The notes beneath the pieces are model-generated. The model worked only from the letters and a program-made list of their open reading frames with translations. It searched no databases and was not told where the DNA came from. From positions 1,827,501 through 1,891,500 of the forward strand of contig JACEVL010000420.1 in NCBI GenBank assembly GCA_020284085.1: a stretch of DNA of 64,000 nucleotides, given 5' to 3'. A program made the translations under genes and the position numbers. The stretch's first letter is position 1; every line of letters begins with the position of its first letter. Below, piece by piece: positions 11,872 to 24,079 of this stretch. The DNA is from Aporrectodea caliginosa. Taxonomy: Eukaryota; Annelida; Clitellata; Crassiclitellata; Lumbricidae.

Positions 11872-12932
11872 CTTTGAGGATTCTGTCAGAAATATTGTCG
11901 TATTGATTGGAAAATGAGCGTGCTAAAACATTGTAGATTGACTTTATCTGGCTTTCAAACTCTTAATAGAGCCTTAATTCGCTTCATAATTTATGAACTC
12001 ATATTTTCAATTTAAAAAAGCATTTTATCGGTACACAATTATAGGGCCTACTTTAAAAAACCTTCGAGAAAACTATTTAAATGCATGGTTTACTGATTGC
12101 GTTAGCTTGCATGAGGAAAATATCATGTAAATATACATAATTACTGCAGTATATTGCACAATGTACTACAATTTATCTACACCGATTTCACCGGAATTTC
12201 AGCTGGTCTCTGTTTCATGCGAAGCTGGCGTTATGTCGATCGTAACGACGAAGTCCTGTCTGTTGCATGCTTTATATCTAGACCATGCCTAGTCAGACTA
12301 CTCGGTGTTCAAAAAGTAATTTGCGAAAGATCGGGTGGCATACACATAGTTGTCACCTGTGTCAGCAGTTGCAGGGTATCTATAGATCAGTTCATATTCA
12401 TGATTACAGGATTTGTTAATCGTAGTCATCATCACGTACTCCATGTGAGCGGAATCCACGCCACTACATTCAGGCCCGCAACATCATTGGCTACAGCATC
12501 ATGTGAATTGTGAACTTCATAACTAATGTCGGGATTTTCAAATAGCGGACATCTTCACGGTCGTTCAGGGTCAGATCATCGTCGTGAGGTTCGGTTATTG
12601 TAATAAGGCGCCCTGATAGTCATCATCATCATTCATGTCGCCATTAGAAAGCATGCTTAACAATCTTCCAGTAATTTTCGAGAGTGTTTATCGATCGGCT
12701 CCTTTCACGTTGACAAAATCATGCGACATGCATTGACCAATTGCGCATAGCGGGCGTGATTCGAGTCAGGTGTATACAGTCACGTCGGGCGTGACTGTAT
12801 CCACGACCTTTTCATCTTTGTATTTCTATAATAGCTGCATTTGTTCATCTCTTGCCCAATAATTTTGAACCTCTGTGGATGACTGTAAACAAATCTGTAA
12901 AATGTGGTGAGTTTAAATGTTGTTCTATAGCA
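11872..12932 (-). promoter_or_regulatory. Upstream region of SDR copy B
   Basis: The homologue of 4884-6110 in unit A, with the conserved GCGAAGCTGGCGTTATGTCG block near 12219. No coding potential is seen. Confidence 0.35.
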
Positions 12933-13185
12933 CAGGTGTCAAGCTTTTTTAATGATGGATCGGCGCCATTATTTTCCAGTAAATGGCGGGCCAGGTTGCC
13001 GAAGGCGCCTGAGCGAAATGGGCGGGGGGGATTCTGGGAGGGGCTAGGCCAGCTCCGTCCCTATAAAATATTTGGTGCATTTTTAAAGCATACAAACAGT
13101 CAAATTAGGCTTATAAAATCTTAATTTTGATCACTCACGACATCACAGTAGGCGAATAACATCTCCGGGCTTTTTGACAACCCTG
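12933..13185. mobile_element. hAT-like MITE (CAGGTGTCAA ends), unit B copy
   Basis: The inverted ends are CAGGTGTCAAGC and TTTTTGACAACCCTG, around a GC-rich core with a GGCGGGCCAGGTT stretch. Relatives sit at the corresponding positions in unit C (26538-26787) and unit D (54727-54969). They are absent at the matching sites in unit A (about 6105) and the ghost unit (about 35980). The target duplication is degenerate. Confidence 0.6.
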
Positions 13186-13339
13186 TAACATAGTAACTGC
13201 ATGACCTCGACACCGTTCATTTCTTCAATAATTGATCGATCGGGCGAGTTCCTTTACCACGGTCTGATGCCCGTTTGAATGATTGCCCAATGTAGCTAGC
13301 CACAGCTAGATGTGTTTACTTTCACCGTATACACTCATT

Positions 13340-13780
13340 TTCGAGAATCAGGGTAGTTCCTATAGGTATGCGCAGGATGTTTGAGCGTTCATATAGAAAG
13401 GATCGAAGCCATTCTAAAGGCTGATCAACCAACCCAAAGGAAGTAGAGAGGCGCTGAAGAAGGATGGAGTGGTCTACAGAATCAAAGGCAGAGCTAATAT
13501 CGAAAAGAGCTAAGAGAGTAACCTGGCCATGGTCCATAGCCCTATAGAAGTCAGATAGAAGCCGGAGCAGAAGAGTCTCCATTGAGTGATTCCTGCGGAA
13601 ACCAGACTGCTGTGGAGCGATCCGCTCATTCACATCTAAATATGCTATCAACTGATTCGAAACAATGCGCTCTAGAATTTTTAAAGAAAAGTTACATTGG
13701 CAATAGGTCGATAATTAGCGGGATCGTTCACATCCAAAGATCTCGCTTTGAAGTTGTCAGAAGAACTGATCGTTTCTTAG
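13340..13780 (-). mobile_element. LINE (CR1/L2-like) reverse-transcriptase fragment
   Basis: The minus strand encodes an RT fingers/palm portion: NYRPIAN, ILERIVSNQL, QQSGFRRNHSMET, then FDISSAFDSVDHSILLQRL, which contains the first catalytic Asp motif. The YxDD motif is absent and a frameshift separates NYRPIAN from ILERIV. It is a dead fragment inserted in the upstream region of unit B. Confidence 0.8.
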
Positions 13781-14099
13781 AAGCAGCAAGGCATGCCTCA
13801 CTAATCGACCGGTTGCAGAGGATCGTGAGGAAAGGTAGATCATCGACTAGTTCCTGCACGAGAAACGGTGGCACAGAATCTGACTCGCACTTCTTAGGCG
13901 AGAAAAAGTTGACGCAATCGACGCTTGAACTCTCATGAAGAGCAGCTATTTGTCTATTGGGTGATTATATCTATGTTCACGAAAAGAGAGTTGCAGTAGT
14001 CTAATTTATCGTGGACTATTGGTGCTGTGTTTGCAGAGATGCAGCTCTGAAATCGAGAACAGGGCGGATTCTGCGAAGGTCACGGATATGCATGAAGCT

Positions 14100-14640
14100 A
14101 GAACGTAAAAAATTGATTTATTATTAAGTTTGCAACAACCCATGAGTCTTGTTGCTAGTAACAGTATAACCTATAGTAACCTACGGTATGAGAATTCATA
14201 ATGTCGCTAGCGACCGCGGGACAGTACTGTTCAACAGTAGCACAGTTGTCGCGAGGTCTGGAGGACGAAATTTTCAGTCACGAGAGCATTGAAAAGTAGC
14301 CCCACTCGCGCTTTTCGCGACGGCCTGGCAACCCTGTTATTGATATTCTCAACAACCGCTCCAGTGACCTGGAACTTTACCAGACGAAATATGATGACGG
14401 TGAAGGATCTGAGCCGATCAATTCACTGAAAATTGAGCAGCGTCCAGGTCATACGTCGCTATAATATTATTATATGAAAACGTGTAAATTTATATTTATG
14501 AGCGCGACACAAAGCGTCTCTGCACAACAACTCTACGTCCGTTTAAAAGCGACGTATTACCAACTCCTACATTGAAATATGTATAATGTGCCTAAAGAGT
14601 AGCTCAGCGGTGCGTAGCACATACTGAGACAAATTACATT
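14100..14640. other. Distal upstream part of unit B
   Basis: Non-coding. From about 14340 it matches 28985-29280 of unit C (same orientation), which anchors the unit alignment. No gene is seen. Confidence 0.5.
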
Positions 14641-14950
14641 AGGGCACTTCCAACGTCCTGTATGGACGGAGAGAAGTTCGTAGAGCTAGCTTCGAGGCAA
14701 CCATGTCTAGGAAGTGTTAGCGACTTCATTTTGTAAGCCAAGGCAAATAAAAGCCAAGAACCAGTCCTCCCCCTCTCCGTCTCATCTTCCCACCGACAGT
14801 GTTCGGTCAAGTGATAATCATAACTGAGTTGGCTATTGGTGTGAGTGGAGCAGATCTCTAGAAACCAATTTCTACTCCCTAGCGTGGATTTGAACCCCTG
14901 ATTGACAGTCCTAGCACGCTAACCACTACTAAACCAATCGAGCACTCCTG
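14640..14950 (-). mobile_element. tRNA-derived SINE (family 1), minus copy in unit B
   Basis: On the minus strand it has a head with TAGTGGTTAGCGTGC and GGTTCAAATCC, then the ACTGTCGGTGGGAAGATGAG body. The same SINE lies at the matching place in unit C (29285-29625), so it was inserted before those units duplicated. Confidence 0.7.
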
Positions 14951-15126
14951 TAAGAACTCTGCATAACCACAGGCAAACCACATTTTCATAACATCCGGTT
15001 TGCATTGCACACGCATCAACCAGCATTTCCAACATATTATATCTGCTTTAAATAAGAATTACAGATACAAACCATATTCAGTACATAACACGACATTAAT
15101 CACTAATGGAAATGTGTACTCAACAA

Positions 15127-15440
15127 TTAGCATTGTAAACGTGGTATTTGGGGGTGGTGGTTAATGGTGACAGCACGGGCGAGGGGCGATGCCATTGTGA
15201 ATAGCCTGGAGTCGGTTAATTTGGGTGAAGAACTACTGTTGAAGAAGAGAAACTTGCTAAACCAATTTAGCGTAAACCAAGAAGGTTCAGTTTTGAGAAC
15301 GAGCATATATATATAAAGCAAGATTCTGCGAAGGTCCCGGAATGCATAAGCATCAGCTCCCTAAATGGAAGAAATGATCGCAGAAGCTAAGGTTGTGGTC
15401 AAAACCAACACCCAGGTTGCGGACAGGAGTCCCAATCCAT
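15127..15440 (-). mobile_element. L2-like LINE 3' fragment beside the minisatellite (unit C)
   Basis: It matches the minus-strand LINE piece at 36980-37240 (CTCGGTTAA-type and GGTTGCGGACA stretches). In both units it sits immediately before the 19-bp satellite. Only short broken reading frames remain. Confidence 0.55.
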
Positions 15441-15473
15441 ATACGAAACCAGTCACAGACCCACGCTAGGAAT

Positions 15474-17632
15474 CGACTAAACCAAGAACCACTCCCTAAA
15501 CCAAGAACCACTCCCTAAACCAAGAACCACTCCCTAAACCAAGAACCACTCCCTAAACCAAGAACCACTCCCTAAACCAAGAACCACTCCCTAAACCAAG
15601 AACTAGGCCTACTACTAAACCAAGAACCACTCCCTAAACCAAGAACCACTCCCTAAACCAAACCATTCCCTAAACCCTACTCCCTAAACCAAGAACCACT
15701 CCCTAAACCAAGAACCACTCCCTAAACCAAGAACCACTCCCTAAACCAAGAACCACTCCCTAAACCAAGAACCACTACCTAAACCAAGAACCACTCACTA
15801 AACCAAGAACCACTCCCTAAACCAAGAACCACTCCCTAAACCAAGAACCACTCCCTAAACCACCTACTACCTAAACCAAGAACCACTCCCTAAACCAAGA
15901 ACTAACTCCCTAAACCAAGAACCACTCCCTAAACCAAGAACCACTCCCTAAACCAAGAACCACTCCCTAAACCAAGAACCACTCCCTAAACCAAGAACCA
16001 CTCCCTAAACCAAGAACCACTCCCTAAACCAAGAACCACTCCCTAAACCAAGAACCACTCCCTAAACCAAGAACCACTCCCTAAACCAAGAACCACTCCC
16101 TAAACCAAGAACCACTCCTAAACTAAACCAAGAACCACTAAACCAAGAACCACTCCCTAAACCAAGAACCACTAAACCAAGAACCAACTTCTAAACCAAG
16201 AACCACTCCCTAAACCAAGAACCACTCCCTAAACCAAGAACCACTCCCTAAACCAAGAACCACTCCCTAAACCAAGAACCACTCCCTAAACCAAGAACCA
16301 CTCCCTAAACCAAGAACCACTCCCTAAACCAAGAACCACTCCCTAAACCAAGAACCACTCCCTAAACCAAGAACCACTCCCTAAACCAAGAACCACTCCC
16401 TAAACCAAGAACCACCAAGAACCAAGAACCACTCCCTAAACCAAGAACCACTCCAAACCTAAACCAAGAACCACTCCCTAAACCAAGAACCACTCCCTAA
16501 ACCAAGAACCACTCCCTAAACCAAGAACCACTCCCTAAACCAAGAACCACTCCCTAAACCAAACCACTCCCTAAACCAAGAACCCACTCCCTAAACCAAG
16601 AACCACTCCCTAAACCAAGAACCACTCCCTAAACCAAGAACCACTCCCTAAACCAAGAACCACTCCCTAAACCAAGAACCACTCCCTAAACCAAGAACCA
16701 CTCCCTAAACCAAGAACCACTCCCTAAACCAAGAACCACTCCCTAAACCAAGAACCACTCCCTAAACCAAGAACCACTCCCTAAACCAAGAACCACTCCC
16801 TAAACCAAGAACCACTCCCTAAACCAAGAACCACTCCCTAAACCAAGAACCACTCCCTAAACCAAGAACCACTCCCTAAACCAAGAACCACTCCCTAAAC
16901 CAAGAACCACTCCCTAAACCAAGAACCACTCCCTAAACCAAGAACCACTCCCTAAACCAAGAACCACTCCCTAAACCAAGAACCACTCCCTAAACCAAGA
17001 ACCACTCCCTAAACCAAGAACCACTCCCTAAACCAAGAACCACTCCCTAAACCAAGAACCACTCCCTAAACCAAGAACCACTCCCTAAACCAAGAACCAC
17101 TCCCTAAACCAAGAACCACTCCCTAAACCAAGAACCACTCCCTAAACCAAGAACCACTCCCTAAACCAAGAACCACTCCCTAAACCAAGAACCACTCCCT
17201 AAACCAAGAACCACTCCCTAAACCAAGAACCACTCCCTAAACCAAGAACCACTCCCTAAACCAAGAACCACTCCCTAAACCAAGAACCACTCCCTAAACC
17301 AAGAACCCACTCCCTAAACCACTAGGCCTACTACCTAAACCAAGAACCACTCCCTAAACCAACTCCCTAAACCAAGAACCACTCCCTAAACCAAGAACCA
17401 CTCCCTAAACCAAGAACCACTCCCTAAACCAAGAACCACTCCCTAAACCAAGAACCACTCCCTAAACCAAGAAACTAAACCAAGAACCACTCCCTAAACC
17501 AAGAACCACTCCCTATACCAAGAACCCACTCCCTAAACCAAGAACTAGGCCTACTACCTAAACCAAGAACCACTCCCTAAACCAAGAACCACTCCCTAAA
17601 CCAAGAACCACTCCCTAAACCAAGAACCACTC
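15474..17632 (+). repeat. Expanded 19-bp minisatellite, about 2.15 kb
   Basis: Roughly 110 head-to-tail copies of CCTAAACCAAGAACCACTC. Most are identical in the central stretch (about 16570-17290). Truncated or interrupted units (for example near 15601, 16130, 16410 and 17310) cluster towards both ends. Several interruptions carry ACTAGGCCTACTAC. The array lies downstream of SDR copy C. It is non-coding, with no open frame across the array. Confidence 0.97.
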
Positions 17633-17644
17633 GCTCGTAAATAT

Positions 17645-17905
17645 AAAATATAGGCCTAAATATAGGTGTAAATATAGGCCTACGCTTTTTTAATTACCAA
17701 GGTATGACCTTGTTTTGATCTAATTTCAATGACTTGATTGAATGATATCCTCAGCATCATATATTATGTCTTGAAAAATTCGGGTCACTGGAGCGGTTGT
17801 TGAGAATATTAATACAAACCGACGACACTCACATTAGTCCCATGACTTATATGTTGAGTGTAATCGTACTCGTAAACTGCACATTCCTAAAGCGTTACTT
17901 GAAAG
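17645..17905 (-). repeat. Inverted fragment of the unit's distal upstream region
   Basis: The reverse complement matches 28290-28350 joined to 28948-29120. The two parts are contiguous here because this copy lacks the mariner element. It is therefore an inverted piece of the duplicated unit next to the minisatellite, and it serves as the empty site for the mariner insertion. Confidence 0.75.
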
Positions 17906-17913
17906 CTAGGCAC

Positions 17914-18006
<93 letters not shown>

Positions 18007-18215
18007 CTTTTCTTTAATAAGCGCCTGACAAACGCACAGCGCTGTACATTTACATGTTATGCAATTTAAATCTTTACTACTAACAGAACAGACAGCCTGC
18101 AATACAACGGCGCTAATAGCAGCCTACAAAGCATATCCGCCCAACGGGGGCTCGAACTCGGTACCTCTCGCTCTCTGTGCCAGATGTTATCCAATGCGCT
18201 ATCGGGCCCCTTGTC
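17906..18215 (-). mobile_element. tRNA-derived SINE (family 2) with (AAT)n tail
   Basis: Minus-strand SINE: tRNA-like head about 18140-18212 (B box GTTCGAGCCCC-like, A box with AGCGCATTGGATAACATCTGG), a body ending GCGCTTATTAAAGAAAAG, and a perfect ATT/AAT tail (17911-18005). A full relative lies on the plus strand at 26995-27265, and a 3' piece at 57808-57898. Confidence 0.8.
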
Positions 18216-18219
18216 AACC

Positions 18220-18851
18220 ACGTGCGTTCTTCCACTCTTCGGCTCACAGACGGGTAAACATAAGCCTCCAGTGCAGCTCCACATCAAATAACCGCAGCAC
18301 CGGGAAAGACGAAAACTAGTTTAAGTTAAGAGCTTCTCCAACTTTCTATAGTCGATACTTCCCTTCACGGTCTCGCTTCCCCAATTCGTCCAACAGAAAC
18401 CTCCATCGCACGAATTTTTCCTCAATTTGATCTGAAACCTGGCGACTGGCGACTGACTTAAGACCAACTAAGAGTCTACCTTCTTTTCGTTCTCCGTGAA
18501 AAACAGTTCCAATCATTTTATTCAAACAGAACAGGTGAGACATTTTGTTACAAGTAAATTGATTCCATTTTAAAGCTCCATTAATTATCAGAGGCGAAAA
18601 TCTATACATAGCTTTGGAGAGGACATATTCTAAGAGGACCGGATTTTTTTGGGGTGGGGAACACCCGGGACAGAACGGCTTAAGTCAAAACTTTGGGTGA
18701 CAATTGCTGTAAATCTGTCTGTCTGTTTGTCTCTCTCTGTATCAGTAGGTCTGTCTGTTTGTCGATCTGTCTGTCTGTATCAATAGGTATACAGTTTTAG
18801 TATTCTCTTAGCGTCTGCCTTTTAAAAACAGCTTCGACATAAACTTCTGAT
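18220..18851. other. Downstream flank of SDR copy C
   Basis: Homologous to 1200-1678 of unit A. It contains the probable poly(A) signal AATAAA on the minus strand at 18517-18522 and a CTGT-rich simple stretch at 18714-18780. Confidence 0.5.
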
Positions 18852-21800
18852 CTAAACCCCCTTCAGATAACGAACTTCGTATGACGTTGAAGAAGGCAAG
18901 AGAAGGGATTCAACCCAGTCGGAAAACCATTCCGGACACATCTGGAGAAATATGAGAATCTTAGCGTCAAGGCCGACAATGTATCTGGCTCTTGGAAAGA
19001 CTCCGAACAAGGCGTGTTCGTAGGCGTCTATGACGTCATCAATGGTAGCAAAAGCCCGTAAACCAGACATCTGTCTTGATAACTTCTCTAGTTCTAAAAT
19101 CAGGAAAAAAACAAAATTTATATAAATAAAGTTATATCCTATCAAACTTTATTGAAAACTTAACTTCTTAATTGCAGTGACCTTCTGCAAATTTATATGG
19201 CTCATAACTTCAATTGTTTTGCAAGACATTTCAAAACATCGATGCCTAACTGTAAATCCACAATTACACAGATATAGATTTTGAAAATCCCATCTTTTTT
19301 AAGTTGACAGCCCCAGCACGCTAAGTAATAAACAACTGCGCACACTAAGTAAAATGTTGCTGGATCTAAGTAACTTAATAACGCTATACATTGGTCTCCA
19401 ATATGCTCTCCAACGCTACAGCATAAAGGTGTTGCAAGTTGGGCTCACCGAACTCTTACAAAAACCTAAAAAAACTGAAGTTCAGCCTTTTTCGTTATTC
19501 TTAGTTAAACGTCTTGAAAGTTGTAAACTTAATGAAAAAATGCTCCAGCAGATATTCTTTCATTCATTTATTAATTCCGAGAATTTGTATAGCGCCCTTC
19601 AAGGAACCTACTCAGAGGCGCTCCCAGCCAAGTCACGGCTGAATTATATCGAAGACTTGAGCAAGCTGCACAAAAGAACTAGAATCTGAGACATCCACAG
19701 CGTCAACGTTCAAAATTTGCACAATAATTTGCCACACCCTTCATAATGAGTTAATGACTGAACATACCGCAGAAGCATCTGATTTGAAAAGGCGACTTTT
19801 GGGCAAAGTAGGAGAGAAATATGGGGTGAAGAGAAGGCTAGATAGGGAAAGGACCGTTGATAAATTTTCACTTTTTCACCTGGCTTTCCGTTGTGTTGAA
19901 CACAAACAATTTATCTCCGACATAAGCCTACATGCCTTTGCAGTACTATATAAAATTATAATAAGCCTAAAACCGAAAAATTTATTACCCAGTTTGCAGC
20001 AGCTCATGTATACATGTGTAATTAAATGTCAGGCAGAAGGAAACATTATGAACTGTTAAATGTCACCTCTGACCTTTCTCAAATACATCATCAGCGTCTT
20101 CACAGGAGTAAATCCGACCTTCAGACTGGGCCTGTCTCCAGACGGCTTCGAATTCTTTCAAGGCTTTTTCCAAGTCAGTCAGGTGAGTTTTGACGACTCC
20201 TGGTTCAATTATAAGAACCTTGCAACCAAATGCACGAAGAGATCGTCTGTAAAGATGACAAGACATACGACTAATAATTATTAGAATATTATATTAGACA
20301 CTAAAGTACACTGAGATGTAAAAAATACATACAACAACAGTCGTCAGACGTAAGTAATACTTAACTGCTAATTCTATTCAGTGGAAACCCTTTTGCTGAT
20401 AACAAGTAGGCCTATAATACATGCTGCAAGACACATAGACGAACAGCTAGCCTATCAAAAGGCGAACTCAGAAGAAGCAATAATGTTTCCCTACGAAGGA
20501 AACCAGCTTCCAAAGTTAATTACAGCCAGTAACAACGATGCTATAAGTGCAATCACCAGCAGATACATGAAAACATTACCCGTTACATTACATTAAGACA
20601 CAATTTTGTAAATTGGTGCTTGTGTAAAATAGCACTAGGTACTGAACTATAGGTCATCATCATCAGGATCCATGGGCCGAAGGCCCGTAGGTGTCCAACG
20701 CTTGCATCGGATCCCTGGGCCGAGGCCCTTTTGGGGTCCAATGCTTGCATTGGATTTCATTCGTATTTTTCTTTACGAACGGAGTATCTGCACCCATCCG
20801 TTCGACCTTCGCGCTTCTCCCTTAAAGAGAGTTCCAGGCTTAGGACTGGCTCCGATGTCCACATGTGGTATCAAAGGCGGCGATGCCGCCCACGTTTGCC
20901 AGCTTTTTCAGGGTTCCTGCTGAGCCTGTCCACCTCGCGTAGCGCCCTAAGGTGGTACTTCGGCCAAGACCTTCACCACTGATGGCATAGCCTCAGCAGG
21001 CACTCCCCTACTGACTGTTGCCACCCCTCACCACGTTGAGGTGTGAGTCGGACTTTGAGGGGGGAACTATAGGTAGCCTAGTCCTAATTCCGCGATGTCA
21101 TTGGGTTGCTGAAATTAACCCATCTGAGACCAACAAATTAATGCATATAAGTTCTGCTCTGCCCTTTTCGATTAATTAGAGTTTTGTTTTCCTCTATTTT
21201 GCACTGACCTCAATCCATCAGAAAATGCCTCCAGTCCGTACTTCGCGATAGAGTAGTCTACGCTTGATGGCAGAGTAAAACGCCCTACCATCGATGACAC
21301 GTTCACGACTCGACCTTGAGCTTTCTTAACTAGAGGCAGAAACGTCATCGTTACGTCAATAGCGCCATAGAGATTGGTGGCCATTATCTCTTCGTAAATC
21401 TCATGTGTCAGCAATTCCATGGGAATTGAATTCGAAATTGCGGCGTTGTTCACCAATCCCCATAGACCTAAAACCAGAACAATCCCTAAAAGAACATTTA
21501 AAAAACCCAAACCTTTCATACTGCACTAAATACACCGCATTTTGACATAAACACAGAAAAACACCAAACCTTCAATACTTCACTTATGGCTTCTTCATCA
21601 ACTAGAGCAGTGCTTCCCAATTTGCGCGGACGGTCATCAATATGCGCTGTGAATAAGCAACTTAGAATATTTGGGAGCTGTAGATATCTCTAGATATACA
21701 ATTACTATAATATGGTTCAATATTACACTGAGTTGAGTGTGCATAATAGCGTCGTATTGTTAAATTTAAAGCGACCATTCATGCAATAAATCAAGCACGG

Positions 21801-22128
21801 TTTACAATTTAACTTACGAGCCCACTTCGATTCTTCCGGTTCGTTATGTGGACTTACCCGTATTTGGTGGAAGTTGAGAAGAAACGTATTCAAACGCCTT
21901 TCGCACACTGTCCCGATTCGAGACATCCATCAGAATCGGATGAACACGATCGGAAAAAGTCTCTTTCAGCTGCTGAACGCTTTCCTGTCGTCTACATCCG
22001 GCGAAGACGTGACATCCGAGTCTCTCCAGTCGCTTGACTGCTTCCAACCCGAATCCCTGTCCACATCCCGTCACGAGGACGTAATGGTCGCCATATCGAC
22101 CAATGCGAGGTATACGCACGAGTCGATT
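18852..22128 (-). pseudogene. Short-chain dehydrogenase/reductase copy C, 5'-truncated
   Basis: Exon 2 (21467-21209), exon 3 (20246-20074) and exon 4 (19093-18852) are open with good splice sites. They carry NNAA, YSIAK and the C-terminal DAYEHALFGVFPRARY segment. Exon 1 ends normally at 21858, but homology to A, B and D stops near 22128, about codon 24. There is no ATG, and the hydrophobic anchor is gone. The sequence beyond the break resembles DNA that lies about 480 bases upstream of exon 1 in unit B (near 12350), so a simple deletion removed the 5' end of the gene and the proximal promoter. The TGCGQGFG cofactor motif survives. A product would need another first exon, and none was found. 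Confidence 0.8.
20656..21065 (-). mobile_element. Retroposon-like insertion in intron 2 of copy C, 10-bp target duplication
   Basis: About 410 bases flanked by AACTATAGGT on both sides (20646-20655 and 21066-21075). Copy B has the uninterrupted site near 9685-9710. On the minus strand it starts with a C-rich end and finishes with an ATGATGATG-like 3' tail, as expected for a SINE or truncated LINE. It holds small dyads such as GGCGGCGATGCCGCC. The family is not recognised. Confidence 0.7.
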
Positions 22129-22198
22129 GTTCTGTCAGAAATTGCAGGGTACATGTATTTAACAATCAGTTAATATTCATGTTTACAGGATTGGTTAA

Positions 22199-23151
22199 CC
22201 CTCGGGCTACCAAGGGGGGTTGCCACCCCCCTAGGTTTTTTGCATCTCAAACTTTTTCCGTATGGAATAAAAATTTGACCTTTGAGGTAGCTGTAGGGGG
22301 TTCATTTACACACGTTTTAAGGTAAAATGTGAAATGATATCTCACACCGTTCAAAAGCTATACCCAATATACCCGAGGTACCAAGGTGGTGGATACCACC
22401 CCCTAGATTTTCGACTATATCTTATTCGTCATTTAATATTAAGAGACACAAATTATACCATTCTATAGAGGAATGTGGGGCTACATTTCTATGATCACTG
22501 AGTTGACCTGAGACAACCGGAAGTGCTCAAAATAAATAATAATACGCGTAATATGCGTGAAAAATGGCTGAATGGAAGCACTCCCCCTTAGTTTTTTGTC
22601 TGTAGCGTATTCATTTGTCTTCCTGGAAGAGAAGCAAAGATACCATTCTTTAGAGGGAATGAAGGGCTTCATTTGCATACCTACATGTTTGTCTTTTGAA
22701 TACCGGAAGTGATCAAAATAAATAATAATACTGCGTAATCTGTGTGAAATGGCTGAATACAGCATTACAACGTAAACCGACCCCCTATGTATGGATATAT
22801 ATGTATGGATGTACATTTATGCTATATAAACATGTGTAGGGATGATTGTGTGTATCTTTTATACATAGATTAGTTTCAAAACACACATAATCTTATATTT
22901 GTTTATCCAAAAAGTACAAAATGTACGCAATAATATAAAATATTGCTAATTAATGAGTTCCGTTGTTAAAAGTGATGTAATTTCGAGGTGCATTCACATA
23001 ATGTACAACTAAATATACCATTCTGTGCAGAAATGAATGCTGAATCAATGCTATATTACAAGTTATGATATGTGAAACCAAACACGAAATCCAGGGGGGG
23101 TGGTACCCCCCTTGGTAGCCGATGTCACAAAAAAGCTTGGTAGCCCTAGGG
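22199..23151. mobile_element. TTAA-flanked (piggyBac-type) non-autonomous element
   Basis: TTAA lies at 22195-22198 and 23152-23155. The ends CCCTCGGGCTACCAAG and CTTGGTAGCCCTAGGG are inverted with one mismatch. Unit A has the empty site TTGTTAATTAGTATTTG near 5930. The 953-base interior has no transposase. A second, more decayed copy lies at 24522-25479. TTAA targets and CCC ends suggest piggyBac; Kolobok is the alternative. Confidence 0.82.
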
Positions 23152-24079
23152 TTAATTAGTATTTGTATCATACAGCTGCGTTTGTTCTTCTTTGCCGTAA
23201 AATTGGTAGTTCCATCTCTAGACCACGCTTTTGAACAGTTCATGTAGATGAGTGTAAATAAATGATGCCAACTGAATATGTAGGCTATATCAGGGTCCTA
23301 TTTGCCGGGGGGGTCGGTGGGGGTTGGACCCCCTGCTTCCTCCTTTGAATCCCCTTGCTTCTAGCCTTTGGCCGACCCCCGAGGGGGTCGGCTTGACCCC
23401 CTCAAATTTGTTACCCACAGTCCTACACCAAACTACTCCATTATGACCAGTCGGCCTGGCCCAGCTTTCTCCCTCCCTCTCCTAGTCTCTCTGAAAGCCC
23501 ATGCACCGATATATATATATATATATATATACCATTATATATATATATATAATGGTATGATGGTCACCGTTGTCTTGAGTAGGCTAAAGTTAATACTATC
23601 CAGAGTTCCTTGGATCAGGTTTCCACTCGGTATGCTTCAGGCGTGGACTCCGGGTATAGAAGCCAGGGTCGGTCCACGCTTAAGGCCTCCCATGGCACTA
23701 GATAGTCGCCCTGCTGACTTTCCCCTTTCTCTTTGCCAGGCGGGGATACCGAAATATTTAGTACTCCATGGGCCAGGACAGGCGCTGAGTCATAAGTCGT
23801 GTACGTCTGTACGCTTGCCTTTATCGACACTTTTAGCGACATCAACTGAACGGAACTCGGTTTAAGAAATTTTGTAAGAAAAACGAGCAGCAGCTGCAGC
23901 AAGTCCTATGGAGTTCAGCAACTTCATATTAACAAGACATTGAACCCAATCATGCCACAGCAGTTTATCAGCCAGAATGAAGTAGCGCATCTATTAAGTT
24001 TGCTGAAGACTTTGCAGATATATCAAAGATAGAAAAGTTGTGTGTCTGGTAAGAGCCACATTTTCATTTAATAGAATAA

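Noticed and set aside
15474..17632. CRISPR-like regularity or telomeric (CCCTAAA) repeats
   Set aside because: The 19-bp units are directly adjacent with no variable spacers. CCCTAAA is only part of a longer unit, and the array is internal to a gene cluster. It is a minisatellite.
17887..18102. Poly-Ile or poly-Asn ORFs over (AAT)n tracts
   Set aside because: These are microsatellite tails of SINEs. The frames are artefacts of trinucleotide repeats (also at 26991-27272).
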